A stretch of DNA of 64,000 nt from Planoprotostelium fungivorum (lineage: Eukaryota > Evosea > Variosea > Cavosteliida > Cavosteliaceae), in NCBI GenBank assembly GCA_003024175.1, contig MDYQ01000109.1, positions 1 through 64,000 of the forward strand. The letters run 5' to 3'. The notes beneath the pieces were generated by a model. The model saw only the letters and a program-made list of their open reading frames with translations, was not told the DNA's origin and searched no databases. The position numbers and the translations under genes were made by a program. Shown piece by piece: positions 22,374-33,506 of the stretch (the stretch's first letter is position 1; the number at the start of each line of letters is the position of its first letter).

Positions 22374-23431
22374 TGGCAGAACAAATGGACGCGAACAAAG
22401 TGAATTTCATCATATCTTTCAACAAGAAGCAACACGAGATCAGTGAGGGGCAGTCTAAAGTTCAACAGTAACAAGAACAGGTGTTGACCCAAATGAGAAA
22501 CTGAAAGACTTGAGACAAACCATATACAAGTTAACCGAAGTGGCTCCTCCTCTTCAGAAACTGATGTTCAAGGGTGCGTGGAGAATGTGTTTAATCATCC
22601 GAAAATATTAACGACTTACAGGTATTCTCAAAGACGAGGACAAGACTGTGCAAGAACTGGGAATCAAAGAGGTATTGGAAGCGTGGACTCTCCATCTGAC
22701 TTGATCCAGGGTACCAAGATCATGATGATTGGCAGTACCATCTCAGACGTCATGAATGCGAGTGCACCCACCGAAGCGACCACTCAAGTCAAAGAGGGTG
22801 AGTCCTTCTACACGACTTCTGCTCACACTTATCCAGAGGACAACTCTGAGAGTCTGTCGGAGAAGATGCCGCACAAGAAGATCATCGCCAAGGGAAAGCC
22901 AGATGAAATCGAACCCGCTCTCAAGGGAAGAAACGTAAGCAGAGTGTTTCAGTCTCATTCATCTCACCCTACAGGATCCACTTCCCCCCGCTGGATTGAA
23001 GGGGATGCTCAACAACACAGGAGTCAAGATCAGACTTACGTTCAAGGTGAGAAGATGTATTTCTGTCTCCCGTATCGACCGAGAGCAGGTGTTCACTCAA
23101 GAGTTGTGGATATCTAGTGCCAGCAACACGCAGAAGATCAATTTCTCCCAGATAAGAGGTGTGACGTTCGAGCCTATCAAGGGAAATGAAGACTATCACA
23201 TAGTCGTGAGTATGTCATACCCATACATCGTGTTCATATCCATTCAAGGCTCTTCACTTGGGCAGCAGTGACAGTAGTAAGTACTACATCTATTGGGTGC
23301 CCTGGTATGTACATCATCACCGTTGAACACTTTTGATATTCATACAGCCAGTACACAAAAGCAATCCGCTCCACCATCATGTCACGTGAGACTCTTTCTT
23401 TACATGATCATCATCTAACACTCGAAGCTTG
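22374..23431 (+). CDS. UBFD1: UBFD1-like ubiquitin-domain protein
   Basis: Spliced exons give MAEQMDANKVNFIISFNKKQ and, across a 42-nt intron, EKLKDLRQTIYKLTEVAPPL, QKLMFKGILKDEDKTVQELG and TKIMMIGSTISDVM. This is a ubiquitin-like fold with the UBFD1-specific end KIMVVGSTINDVL. Then come SEKMPHKKIIAKGKPDEIEP, GLKGMLNNTGVKIRLTFK, ELWISSASNTQKINFSQIRG, TFEPIKGNEDYHIVALHLG and YYIYWVPCQYTKAIRSTI. This second half matches the conserved PH-like C-terminal domain of animal UBFD1 along its length. The role of UBFD1 is poorly known; the human protein has been linked to NF-kB signalling. The stop is TGA at 23429-23431, 64 bp from the convergent secreted-protein gene. Confidence 0.88.
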
Positions 23432-23494
23432 AGGACCCTGTGAATTTGTTCGATGAATCCAATAAAGAAGGAGATTCAATCGTCTGTCTATTCA

Positions 23495-25347
23495 TCACAA
23501 TTGAGGAGGTGACAGATTGATTCCTATTCCGAAAGCTCCGTTGAGAACCCCCGAGAACTTCCTGTGGACAGAGCCATCGAGCACTTTGGCTGTCTCTCGC
23601 TTCAGTCGAATGACGACTCATCCCTCACCGATGCCTGAGGGCAAGCCCAAGGACAACAACTGATCGAATCTCTTGGCCACCACCTTCTTTCCAATCTCGT
23701 TGTTGACAAATTGCATCAGTTTGTCTCCCACTTGGTTGAAGTCGGTTTGATGGATCTCCTCGTTGAACTCCTCTGAGCCTTGGTAGCTCTGTCCTCGTCA
23801 GTCACCCTTCCTCCCATCCACTCACCGTTGCATTCAGTGACATGGCATTGATGTTGACCTCAGATACGTTGAGTAGTATCTCTGACACCTTTTCACCTCC
23901 CAGTGTGAACTGTCGAGGTCAGTGAACAACGAAGAGTGGACAGATGAGAGAGGGAAAGGATGATTGACTGAATCACATTGAGAGTGGCGTCGAGGAAGGC
24001 TGTTCCGTTGATCTGAGATACTTTGGATGCAACGGAGGCAGCCAAGTTGATCATGGCATGGACGCTCGTTCCATTGAAGATGATCTCAGAGGAGGGAGCT
24101 GAAGAGAGACCACCCGTGATGGTGAGATCTATTCGATATTCAATTCTAATCACGGATGAAATACTTTGTCTGTCCTATCCTCTGTGATGTACTATATGAA
24201 TCGCACCTCCCACGGGGACAGATTTGGTAAAATGAGAAGAAGAAAGAGCCTCCATCAGACAGTTGATCGTCGTATCAGACAGTAAGACATTGATCGCACT
24301 CTCTGTGAACTTGGGCAGTGGCTTGAATGGATAAGAACACTCTCTCTCGCTCGCCGCTCCTGATGATGTTCACATCTCGCGTCTCGCATCTCCTCACCTC
24401 GGAAGGGCAGACTCAAGATGCCGTCGACGATGGAGGGTGGCTCCACGAATGACATATCTGCTCTACGTCATCTCTCTCGTTCTCAGGCATTCTCTCACTC
24501 AGGGAAAGGTGTCCTGGGATGACTTCGAAGTTCTCCATATCTTGCAGGATCAACAAGAGTCCTTCGTTCAGACTGGATGCGACAAACTTTGCGAGACTTC
24601 CCTGTACAATGTCATTCAGTAGTGTTATCATTCCACTCACGTCTCTCAGAGCAGTCATGAACTGTTCGTTCATCTCGGGAAATAGATTCTGATCGAAACC
24701 TGATAGTCGTTCAATCGTCATTTTGTAGAGCGTGAGACTCACTAGCTGAATCATTCTCAGGCATCAGAGTGAGGTTGTAGATGTATTGGAAGTAAGAATG
24801 TCCCTCTGATTTAGTGTCTAAGATCATGATCGCATCGATGAAATTGAGTTGACCGTGGGAGCGGGTGGAGTTGATGTTCTTGGGTCCTCCAGTGGCATTG
24901 AATGTCAAGCTGGTTCGGATGGACTCGCTGAGATACTGAGACGACGTGGATGAATGTTTCCTCACAAGTCGATCCTGATCAACCTTGGGTTTCCCTCCAC
25001 CGCAGAGACCTTGGTGCTCATTGGAGAAATTGAGCCCATCATAACATTCGTGAGGTTGTATGGATTTTCACCAACGGTTTGATCTGTATCATTGGATTTC
25101 ATTCGTCGCAATGGAAAACTCACAATCGGGTAGAATCAAGCTGGGTAACAAACCAATCACGGGTGTTATCCATTGCAGTGAATCGTTTAACGGATCCAAA
25201 GGTAGATAGATTCTGCGAAACGTCTAAGTGATGTGGTGATGTTGGATTAATGTGTTCGTAAATTTGAGAGATCACACACCCGACACCAGGCTCATTTTGG
25301 ATGGCGAAGGACGCTGCCACCACAAGAAGAAGAGTGAGCAACCGCAT
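23495..25347 (-). CDS. Secreted or luminal glycoprotein, unknown family
   Basis: The start at 25347 gives a clear signal peptide, MRLLTLLLVVAASFAIQNEP. Downstream exons read IRTSLTFNATGGPKNINS, GQLNFIDAIMILDTKSEGHS, YFQYIYNLTLMPENDSAS, LRDVSGMITLLNDIVQGSLA, KFVASSLNEGLLLILQDMEN, IIFNGTSVHAMINLAASVAS, VSEILLNVSEVNINAMSLNA, DKLMQFVNNEIGKKVVAKRF, and end AFGIGINLSPPQL at 23495. At least six N-x-[ST] sequons are visible (NATG, NLTL, NDSA, NGTS, NVSE, NATV). Amphipathic strands with repeated Asn-Leu/Val-Ser-Glu-Val resemble BPI/LBP-type lipid-binding proteins in style, but no diagnostic motif is present. It could be an exported or lysosomal protein. No membrane anchor seen. Confidence 0.65.
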
Positions 25348-25641
25348 CGATGGATCGGATGAGAAAAAGGTCACGAAACATGGAGAAAAGAATAAAGAAG
25401 AATAAATGAGGGTTTATTATCTGTCACCCTGAATGAAAGCCACGTCCTCGAGTGATGTCGACAAAAAGCTATTTGTAGACTACCGTGACAAGGATCAAAG
25501 ACAGCAAAGCATCAAATCACTCGACACGAGGTGAATGAACGTTTTATGTAGTCTATTTCTTGACCTAACGATAAATCGATATTGCCCGACATCTCAGAAT
25601 TCGAAAGCTAATTCAAACTTATGGATGCTGATTGTTGTTAG
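25348..25641. other. Divergent promoter region (secreted protein / STT3)
   Basis: A 294-bp gap between two head-to-head starts. No ORF or RNA was recognised. It should hold both promoters. Confidence 0.45.
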
Positions 25642-28022
25642 ATGGATTCTCTTCCAGGAATCTTTCGGTCAGAGAGAAACCAAGAGCTGCTGCTCAGAAT
25701 ACTCATTCTCGCGCTGATCTATGTGATCGCATTCTCAACTCGTCTTTACTCCGTACTGAGATACGAGTCGGTCATTCACGAGTTTGACCCCTACTTTAAC
25801 TTTCGCTCCACTCAGTATCTCGTGAATGAGGGTTTTTACAACTTTTTGAACTGGTTCGATGAGGGCTCCTGGTACCCACTGGGACGTATCGTTGGAGGAA
25901 CCGTATACCCAGGTCTTATGATCACCGCCGCCGCTGTCTACTGGGTCCTGAACTTCTTCAACATCACCATCAACATCAGAAACGTATGTGTCCTTCTGGC
26001 ACCCTGGTTCGCCTCTAACACCGCCATGGTCACCTACTTTTTGGCCAAGGAAGTCAAGAACACAGGTACCGGTCTCTTGGCTGCCGCTCTCATCGCCATC
26101 GTACCTGGTGAGTGTTTCTGAAAGATATTCCATATTGACTTGGTGAAGGATACGTTTCCAGATCTGTGGCTGGATCGTATGATAACGAAGGTATCGCCAT
26201 CTTCACCCTGTTGTTGACCTACGCCATGTGGGTCAAGTCCGTTAAGACTGGATCTCTCCTGTGGTCCGGTTTGGCTACCCTCGCATACTTTTACATGGTC
26301 TCTGCTTGGGGAGGATATATCTTCATCATCAACCTCATCCCCCTGTACGTCTTTGTCCTCCTGGTCTCTGGAAGGTGTGTTCTAGGTCCCATCGCTCTGT
26401 TCCATTCTACTCCATCTTCACTACCATCGACTAACATGGAACAGATACTCTTCCCGTCTGTACATCGCCTACTGCACGTTCTACACGATCGGAACGCTGC
26501 TGAGCATGCAGATCACCTTTGTGGGATTCCAGGCCGTTCAGTCCTCGGAGCACATGGCTGCCTTCGGTATGTTCGGTCTCCTCCAGATCTACGCCTTCCT
26601 CAACTGGGTCCACGCTCACCTCTCCAACGAGAGTTACAACCGTTTCTTCAACGTCTCTGTGGCCTCTCTCGTCGGTTTCTTGGCCATCTCTTTTACTGCT
26701 GCCACCGCCACGGGATACATCTCCCCCTGGACTGGAAGATTCTACACTCTCTTGGATCCCACCTACGCCAAGGAGAACATTCCCATCATTGCATCTGTGT
26801 CGGAGCATCAACCCACCACCTGGGCTTCCTTCTTCTTTGACCTCCACGTCCTCGTCATCCTCTTCCCCGCCGGTCTCTACTTTTGCTTCAAAGACATCAA
26901 GTCCCTCGGTGATGTCAAGGACGACAACCGCACCGATGCCAAGATCTTCATCATCTGCTACGGTATCACTTCCGTGTATTTCGCTGTGAGTCTATTCCTC
27001 CATAAGGTTCACCTCTGACGTAGAGCAGGGTGTCATGGTTCGTCTGATGCTGGTGTTAGCCCCCATCACCTGTGTGGTGGGAGCGATTGCCATCTCGAGT
27101 ACTCTGGAGAACTACATGAAGCCACTCAAGGCCAAGAAGACCCCAGGAGGAAAGAACGCAGAGGGCACTTACCCCATGCAGCAGGAAGTCAGCTTTGCTG
27201 TCATCGCTGGTCTGGTGGTCATCCTCATCTTCTACACCTTCCACTGCTCTTGGGTCACCTCCGAGGCCTACTCTTCTCCCTCCATCGTCCTCGCTGCCAA
27301 GCAGAACGACGGCTCTCGCATCATCTTTGACGATTTCCGTGAGGCCTACAGATGGTTGGACATGAACACCGCCCCCAACGCCAGAGTCATGTCCTGGTGG
27401 GATTATGGTTACCAGATCTCTGCCATGGCCAACCGAACGATCTTGGTGGACAACAACACGTGGAACAACTCCCACATTGCTCAGGTCGGAAAGGCTATGT
27501 CTGCTACGGAAGACAATGCCATCAAGATCATGAGAAGTCTACACGTAGACTATGTCCTCATCTTGTTTGGTGGTCTCACCGGTTACGCCTCCGACGACAT
27601 CAACAAGTTTTTGTGGATGGTTCGTATCGCTGGTTCCACGGATCCTTCCATCAAGGAGGAGCAGTACTTCACCAACGGTGAATTCAGAATCGACGCCGGA
27701 GGTGTGTCATCTCTCCTTCTCTTCTTATCCGTCTCTTCTTCCTCTCGATCTCTTCTTCCTCTCGATCTCTTGTATCTGCTGGATGAGACTGACGTTGATA
27801 GGATCCCCCGTGATGTTGAACTCTCTGATGTACAAGATGTGCTTCTGGAGATTTGGAGACTTGTACACGGAGCACAACAAGCCACCCGGATGGGACAGAG
27901 TCAGAAATGTTGAGATCGGAAACAAGGACTTCACGCTGGAGCACATCGAGGAAGTGTACACCACACAGCACTGGCTCGTTAGAATCTACAAGGTCAAGGA
28001 TGTCCCCAACCGTGGTGTTTAA
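25642..28022 (+). CDS. STT3: Oligosaccharyltransferase catalytic subunit STT3
   Basis: The ER enzyme that moves the dolichol-linked glycan onto N-x-[ST] asparagines. The start [20 protein letters not shown] leads into the multi-span membrane domain. Seen are [20 protein letters not shown] with the acidic EFDPYFN motif of the first loop, [40 protein letters not shown] across a 41-nt intron, [20 protein letters not shown], and [20 protein letters not shown] with the SVSEHQP loop. The lumenal catalytic domain carries [20 protein letters not shown] with the WWDYG motif and [20 protein letters not shown]. The end is [17 protein letters not shown]. It is complete, about 720 residues, with only four to six short introns. 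Codon use is more biased (C-ending) than in neighbours, as expected for a highly expressed gene. Confidence 0.97.
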
Positions 28023-28185
28023 TGTAGTCAATACAAATCAACAATTCGTACTATTTATCCAGCTTCTCACAAGGATTGCGTCTGTCTGATCGGGAGAAAG
28101 TTTTCTATCTTCATGTGTCTGTCTTCGCATCTCATCTGTTATGGAACCTGTCTCTCGTCATACTCCTCTCTCACTGAATGATGAC

Positions 28186-29043
28186 TCACACGCAAGACTC
28201 GTAAGTGGGGATCATGTACTTGATGTTGATGAAGGCATCGTCACCACCGTGCGTCTCTAAGATCTCCAGCGTCTCTTGGATCAGATCTCCGATGTTCTCC
28301 TGCTTTCGCTGGCTGTAGTCTATTTGATCACCGATATTTGTGTTCTTGCTCTTGAACAGATTGAACATGGGAAGAATCTGTCTGTAGTACGGCACCAGGG
28401 CCTCTCCGATCATCTCCGCCGATAAAACGAGTTGTTGTATGATGTGGAGAGTGGTGCACACGATCTCTGGATCTCTCGTGTTTAATGCCACTGGAGACGA
28501 TGAGTCTAAGAGGAGGAAAGAAAGTCACACACTCTTGATGGGGAGTATGAGCTGGGGAATGACGGGCAGAATCTTTGATCCTCCCTTGCTCAGCAGATCT
28601 TTGATTCCTTCACGAGCCAGAAATTTGTGTGGTTCTTTCGGCTCTCGCAGACCCTCGAAGAAGATGGGGAGGTAATGATGATAGTCCAGCTTTTCGATCT
28701 CAACCTTCCACAGCACCTTGTTTCCGGTAGCGCGATGCTCTACTGATACGGGCATGTCTCCTCGTTCATAAAACTTGGAGAAGTTCGTTGCCTCTGCCTC
28801 TCTCTTCTGGAAGGCTCCCGCAATGGGTGGTTTGGGAGAGGTGGCCTCCTATTGTTGATTAGAAGAAATGTTCTCAGTGACTGGTCTCTTCACCTTTTTT
28901 GTTGATGGTGTGGGAGAGCTAGTTCCAGATGGCTTGCGTGTTGCAGAGGGAGAGGAGGAATTCTTTGTTGCCGTCGTACTCTTACTGGGAGAGGATGTAG
29001 TTGTGGCCTTCCTCACAGTGACAGGTGACTTTGTTGAGCTCAT
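28186..29043 (-). CDS. PACRG: PACRG (parkin co-regulated gene protein)
   Basis: An axonemal inner-junction protein that links A and B tubules of ciliary doublets. A Ser/Thr/Pro/Lys-rich N-terminus ([20 protein letters not shown]) is joined by a 33-nt intron to [20 protein letters not shown]. The conserved body follows: [114 protein letters not shown] and [18 protein letters not shown]. It aligns with human PACRG from end to end. Its presence suggests that the organism makes flagella or keeps basal-body machinery, in line with TBCCD1 nearby. Three introns are visible. Confidence 0.95.
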
Positions 29044-29252
29044 GCTGGCTGACTTCTGTCCTGTCTCTATGTATTTTCCAAAATTAGCACCCCCGGAGGT
29101 GTAGATCTATTTCCGAAATGCTGAATTTAAAATATAAATTTGAGACTGGAACCCATGTTTCGCTCACCTCTCGAAGAAAGTGTTGTTGTCACCATTCGAT
29201 GGAACGAACAATCGAGATGATCCAAATTATATGCATTTATTGCTACATGAGG

Positions 29253-31315
29253 TTACTCTGGAGGAATGTGTGACCTCTTGCTGGGTCGAGGGAGTACAAC
29301 CTTATCGATGTATATGGCTCTCTCAAAGTGAGCAATTCCTTCGTCATCATCCAAGGTGGGTGGAAGACCTTCTTCAATCACGACAAAGTCCTCGTCTACA
29401 CTCTTCTCTTTTCCTCCTTCCTCTCTCTCGTCCGTCTTGTTCGGGCTCGTCGACTGTTCTGTCGTGGATAACACCGAGGATGCGAGGGAATAGCTGCTCG
29501 CACTCAACCAATTGAATATCGATCCGTATCCAACCGCTGTACCTTCAACATCAGACGAATCTCTTTCAGATGACTCACTCGAGGGAGATGCAGATGCTTC
29601 AGAATGGGTCGTTGGTGTGGAAGGGTTGGTGATAAGAGTTGATTTGGGTGGGGTGGATGCAGTGGGGATGGGTGTGGTTGTACTCGTGGATGGATGGGAT
29701 GGATCGTGTGAGGGTGCGATGGCTTCGAGGGTGGTGTCGATGGAAGAAGGAAGGGAGAAGGCGGTGAAGGAGGTTGAGCGTGGTCTCTCGGTTTCTGGCT
29801 TTGGGGCCTTGAGTGCATGCGTCGAGGATCGTTGTCGGTGTGTCTTACGCTCTCTGAGAGGAATGAGTACAAGTGAATCCATAAATGAAGAGGATCTGAA
29901 AGATGAATGGTGAGAGGAATGAAAGATTCGATCACCCGTGGAAACCACCAAAGGAAGAGGAGAGAGAGAAGGAAGAATGATATTCATCACTTCTGGCGGG
30001 TGGTGGAGACGCTTGATCAGGTGGTTGATCACTGTTCTCGATCATCATCTTTCCTATTCTATATCTCATTCGTATGTACAGACCTTCCGAGGTTGGGTGA
30101 TTGTATGGCTCTGATGAGGTTGGGAACGGTACTGTCGTGATCATTGCTGGAGATGTGTACCCCCTGTGACCCACACAAATGAACTACATTCCAATTCAGC
30201 ATCTCTAAGGCGATGTGGAATTCGGGCTCGCTGTGATACAAGAGATATTTCCTTCTGTTCATTCGATCAATTCAATCGGACCTCAGAATCATTCTCACTG
30301 AGAACCCTCCCTCCATATGTAAGATCGAGAGCCCAGAAACTCTGTCTTGTATGGAAGAGGCACGTTGACATAGCCGGATAATGAAGCCAGGATCTGTAAG
30401 ATGTGACTGATTCCCGTGGCTACGATCTCCGGTGGAAGATCTTTCCAGTGTGAGAGTGGGTGATGGATGAAACTCACCCTTCCATTGAGTGTAATTATCC
30501 TTCAGTCTGACGTTCAATACGTAACATTGTTCTTCGGTGTAATTCTTCAGGGGGAAGAATGATACGAGCTCTGCTACGAGGTATTTTCGGTTGTGCATTA
30601 GTTGGCGTATCTTCTGTTCACAAGGGACTCGTACTTTATCTACATTCAATACATCCATTATGTCTTCCCCCGTTCAGTTTCACACTTGAAATTATCCTCA
30701 CCCTTATTCCTGTCTTTGACCAATCTCTCGGCGACGTCCAAGGCATGGCTTCGGTTGCGATTGTTCGTCTGGATCAGTTCGGTCGTCGCTTTGATATCTT
30801 CCGTCTGCATCTGTAATGAGAGAAAGCGCTCTTGACATCTGTTTGTGCGTGCCTTCGATGAATTGATCTGATCCGAGTCAGTGAATCATCATCGCGTCTT
30901 CCATACCTCTTCTCTCCTCGTAACGGCAGACTTTTCCTTCTCTATTTTGGCTTGGACTTGGCTGCGTAATGTGTCATTTTTCTCTCTCATTCGATGGAGC
31001 TTTTCCAATTTCGCTTGGATGATGGATAATTGCTCGCCCACAGAGCTGTATAAATTGTCAGCTGATGTACGGTTGTACACAATATAGTATATCATGAATT
31101 GATTATGATTCTCACTCTTTGACACAAGAAGAACAGAGAGACCTCCGCTCTATAAAGTTTTGCTTGCAAGTGACGCAGGTGTTTTGTGCGGAAGAGTTTC
31201 TTGGTGCATTATCATCTGAAGTAGAATTCCACAGAATCCATTCGCGACTAACAGTGAGTTCCTTCTTTCTCTGGCCATTACTGTCTTCCGAGCTCTGATC
31301 GATCGTTGACATACC
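29253..31315 (-). CDS. ATG14: ATG14-like subunit of the autophagy PI3-kinase complex
   Basis: ATG14/Barkor directs the Vps34-Vps15-Beclin1 PI3-kinase to autophagosome formation sites. The start at 31315 gives MSTIDQSSEDSNGQRKKELT, then a double-CxxC element, CVTCKQNFIERRSLCSSC, as at the start of Barkor (CPLCNTTRRRLTCAKC). A coiled coil follows (LSIIQAKLEKLHRMREKNDT), then MHNRKYLVAELVSFFPLKNY, IVATGISHILQILASLSGYV and NVPLPYKTEFLGSRSYIW, matching the conserved domain shared by ATG14 and UVRAG. FHIALEMLNWNVVHLCGSQG corresponds to the KKLNANILYLCFSQH region of ATG14. The C-terminus is Ser/Pro rich and has IFNWLSASSYSLASSVLS, comparable to the membrane-sensing BATS helix. UVRAG/Vps38 is the alternative; the N-terminal cysteines favour ATG14. 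Confidence 0.82.
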
Positions 31316-31652
31316 CAAAACTGCGCCACAAGAAAATGCACACACCATCTACAAAGCATAATCAAATACAGGATTTCACGGTTTTTATGATTTCGAGGCT
31401 GGAACTCGCAATATGAATACGTTTGCAGGTTATTAGAGGACATTCAATTCAACTCACCGACCCAGAGAATCAGCGATCTACGTCATAGAACAAGGATTTA
31501 TTTCAGTTTGTTGGTGACATCCCAACATATGTATGCCTAGCCTCATAGTCATGGTGTTTCATGTCTTGAATAAGACGAAAGGTGAAAAGAAGGCTGCAGA
31601 GATTTGATCAAGGTTGCTCATCGTCCAAGGATGAAATCATGTGATAAATTGA

Positions 31653-33059
31653 TCAACGCATCTCAATGACATCCAATAATGTCTGATCAACCTACGTTCA
31701 TTCAGTCATACTGTACAGAAGAATCCACCCACCTCCTGATAATGCTTTTTGAGGTCAGACTCGACTTGTGCCGGAGTTCTGTTTCGTATGGGTGATGGAC
31801 TCGAGAAGGTCAATCGACGGGCCGTAACTGGTGGCTGCAAAACTATTCGAGAGGGAGTCCTCTCTCTCCTCATTCTTTCTTCCAGACATCTCCTCCAACA
31901 TTTCACATGGCCACTCTCTAAGGCAATCTCGTATGGAAGCTCTTGGTATCTCGGTGGCTCATGCATTGGACTTCCGCTGACGACCTGTGGAGAGATGAGA
32001 GGGTGGCTTAACGATGTTCATCACATCACCTGTAAGATACTGGCGACGTATTTCGCTCTCGGTGGGATTAATACCTCGAAATGATTCCACCTTCTCGAAT
32101 ATAAGATCTGTCGAACCATTAGTTCTTCTTTCTCACTATGTTTTTACTCACTTGCCACAGCTTTTTCGATTTTGTGATGTCTAACCACATACGACAGACC
32201 AGAGGGACGCAAGAAAGCACTTGCTGCGCATCCATGAAGCTGATGATGATGAAGAAAACATCATAGTTCAACTGTTCGACTGCGTTCGTGACACGCATCT
32301 CTGCTTGCTCCTGGTCCATCTCTGTTCTCCTCTTTTTGATGGCCTCCTTGATCTGATATTATTCAGGATCAACAATAACATGATGACTCACGTGATATTG
32401 GTGGGAATTATGTATCGATAAATCGACCCATGACACATTATATCCTCTCTTTGTAGATGTCTTCTCCTGTGTGCAGTATGGGGGACTTCCAGGCGGCTCG
32501 ATTTCAGTGGATGTATCCAGACTGTTGGATGTCACTCTACGACAAAATGTCGAACCGCACTCTCGACGGCTCACGAAAGGTGAAGGCGTCGATTGAGACG
32601 ACCTGTTCTGGATATTTGGGGTTGTGAAGCACTTCCTCATTTGGGTATCATCCTTTGTGTTCTCCTTGGCGATTGAAATGGGACTGACAGTCTCTGTGCA
32701 AACAGGGACATTGACCTCACTCTTACGAGGGACGTTACTCAGTCTAAAGTATTTGGATGGTGGCCTCTCTGGGGAGAATTGCAATTGTCGTCGAATCTGG
32801 CTTAGGCGATGAATACAAAGCGTCAGCTGACGAGTTTCACCTCTTCTAGAGATGGATCCCTCTCTATAATCTTTGTGCGATCGCGTCTGCGCAGAAGTGG
32901 TGGGCAGTCGAATTGATCGTTATCGCCCTCGATTTCTGTGACCCATTCATTTCCAAAAGAGATCATCGTTGGATGACCTCTCTTGAATTTTGTTCGTTCG
33001 GAATGTTCAAATGGCGCGAATTCAATTTTGGCGGGAATTACAAAAACCGTTTCACTCAT
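31653..33059 (-). CDS. F-box protein
   Basis: An F-box is clear: VEQLNYDVFFIIISFMDAQQ, VLSCVPLVCRMWLDITKSKK then LWQ, so it should act as a substrate adaptor in an SCF ubiquitin ligase. The N-terminal region is basic and Ser/Thr-Pro rich (FSPERPPSKYFRLSNVPRKS, FTTPNIQNRSSQSTPSPFVS), suggesting phosphorylation. The C-terminal region reads PRYQELPYEIALESGHVKCW, TARRLTFSSPSPIRNRTPAQ and ends VDQTLLDVIEMR at 31653. I see no WD40, LRR or zinc-binding substrate domain. The start could be 33059 (MSETVFVIPAKIEFAPFEHS) or the in-frame Met at 32966 (MISFGNEWV). The second is attractive because an E2F-like promoter element overlaps codons 8-16 of the longer form. Confidence 0.8.
33009..33041 (-). promoter_or_regulatory. 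E2F-like element at the 5' end of the F-box gene
   Basis: On the minus strand the sequence reads ATTCCCGCCAAAATTGAATT followed by CGCGCC. TTCCCGCCAAAA fits the E2F/DP consensus. An almost identical block lies upstream of TPX2 (52235-52260). It is about 60 bp upstream of the alternative start codon at 32966. Confidence 0.6.
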
Positions 33060-33506
33060 TCTGCTACTGCTTCATTTCTTCTGTTCTTAGCAGTTGGCTC
33101 TACAGTATGTACATTTCAACATCAATTGGGCGTCGGTTGGAAGATGACATCTGCCGATTTGTTTGTCTGGTGATTGGAAGCAGAGAAAACTCTGATACTA
33201 CGAAAGAGCGCGCTTTAGGAAGTTGGGTTTGGAACGTTGGAGTCGAAATGGGTCGAAAAAGGTTTTATATTAAACTACAACTAGCGTCAGTTTGACGGTT
33301 GCCACCGTCTGTTGACATCTCTCGGGGAGCACTATCGTGAAACAGGCTCTCCTTCTATGCTGCTCTTGGCCCTTCTCTCCATCTGAATCTTATTGTAAGT
33401 GATTCGCACTCGATAAAGTCTTGTCCCTCACAGCGCATACGAGAGAGAGTAATCATAAGACAGGAACACTGACTACCCTTTGCATTGAGTCACCCGTCGA
33501 GAGACA
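33060..33506. other. Divergent intergenic region (F-box gene / RasGEF)
   Basis: 446 bp between two head-to-head starts. A + strand ORF at 32990-33295 overlaps it but has no recognisable domain and runs antisense into the F-box gene, so I treat it as chance. Promoters are expected here. Confidence 0.4.

Noticed and set aside
26431-27475. Minus-strand ORFs of 138-139 aa over STT3
   Set aside because: They are mirror frames of highly biased STT3 codons, Gly/Val/Glu rich, with no similarity to known proteins.
29512-29913. 133-aa + strand ORF opposite ATG14
   Set aside because: Its Val/Gly/Asp bias is the antisense image of the Ser/Thr/Pro-rich ATG14 C-terminus.
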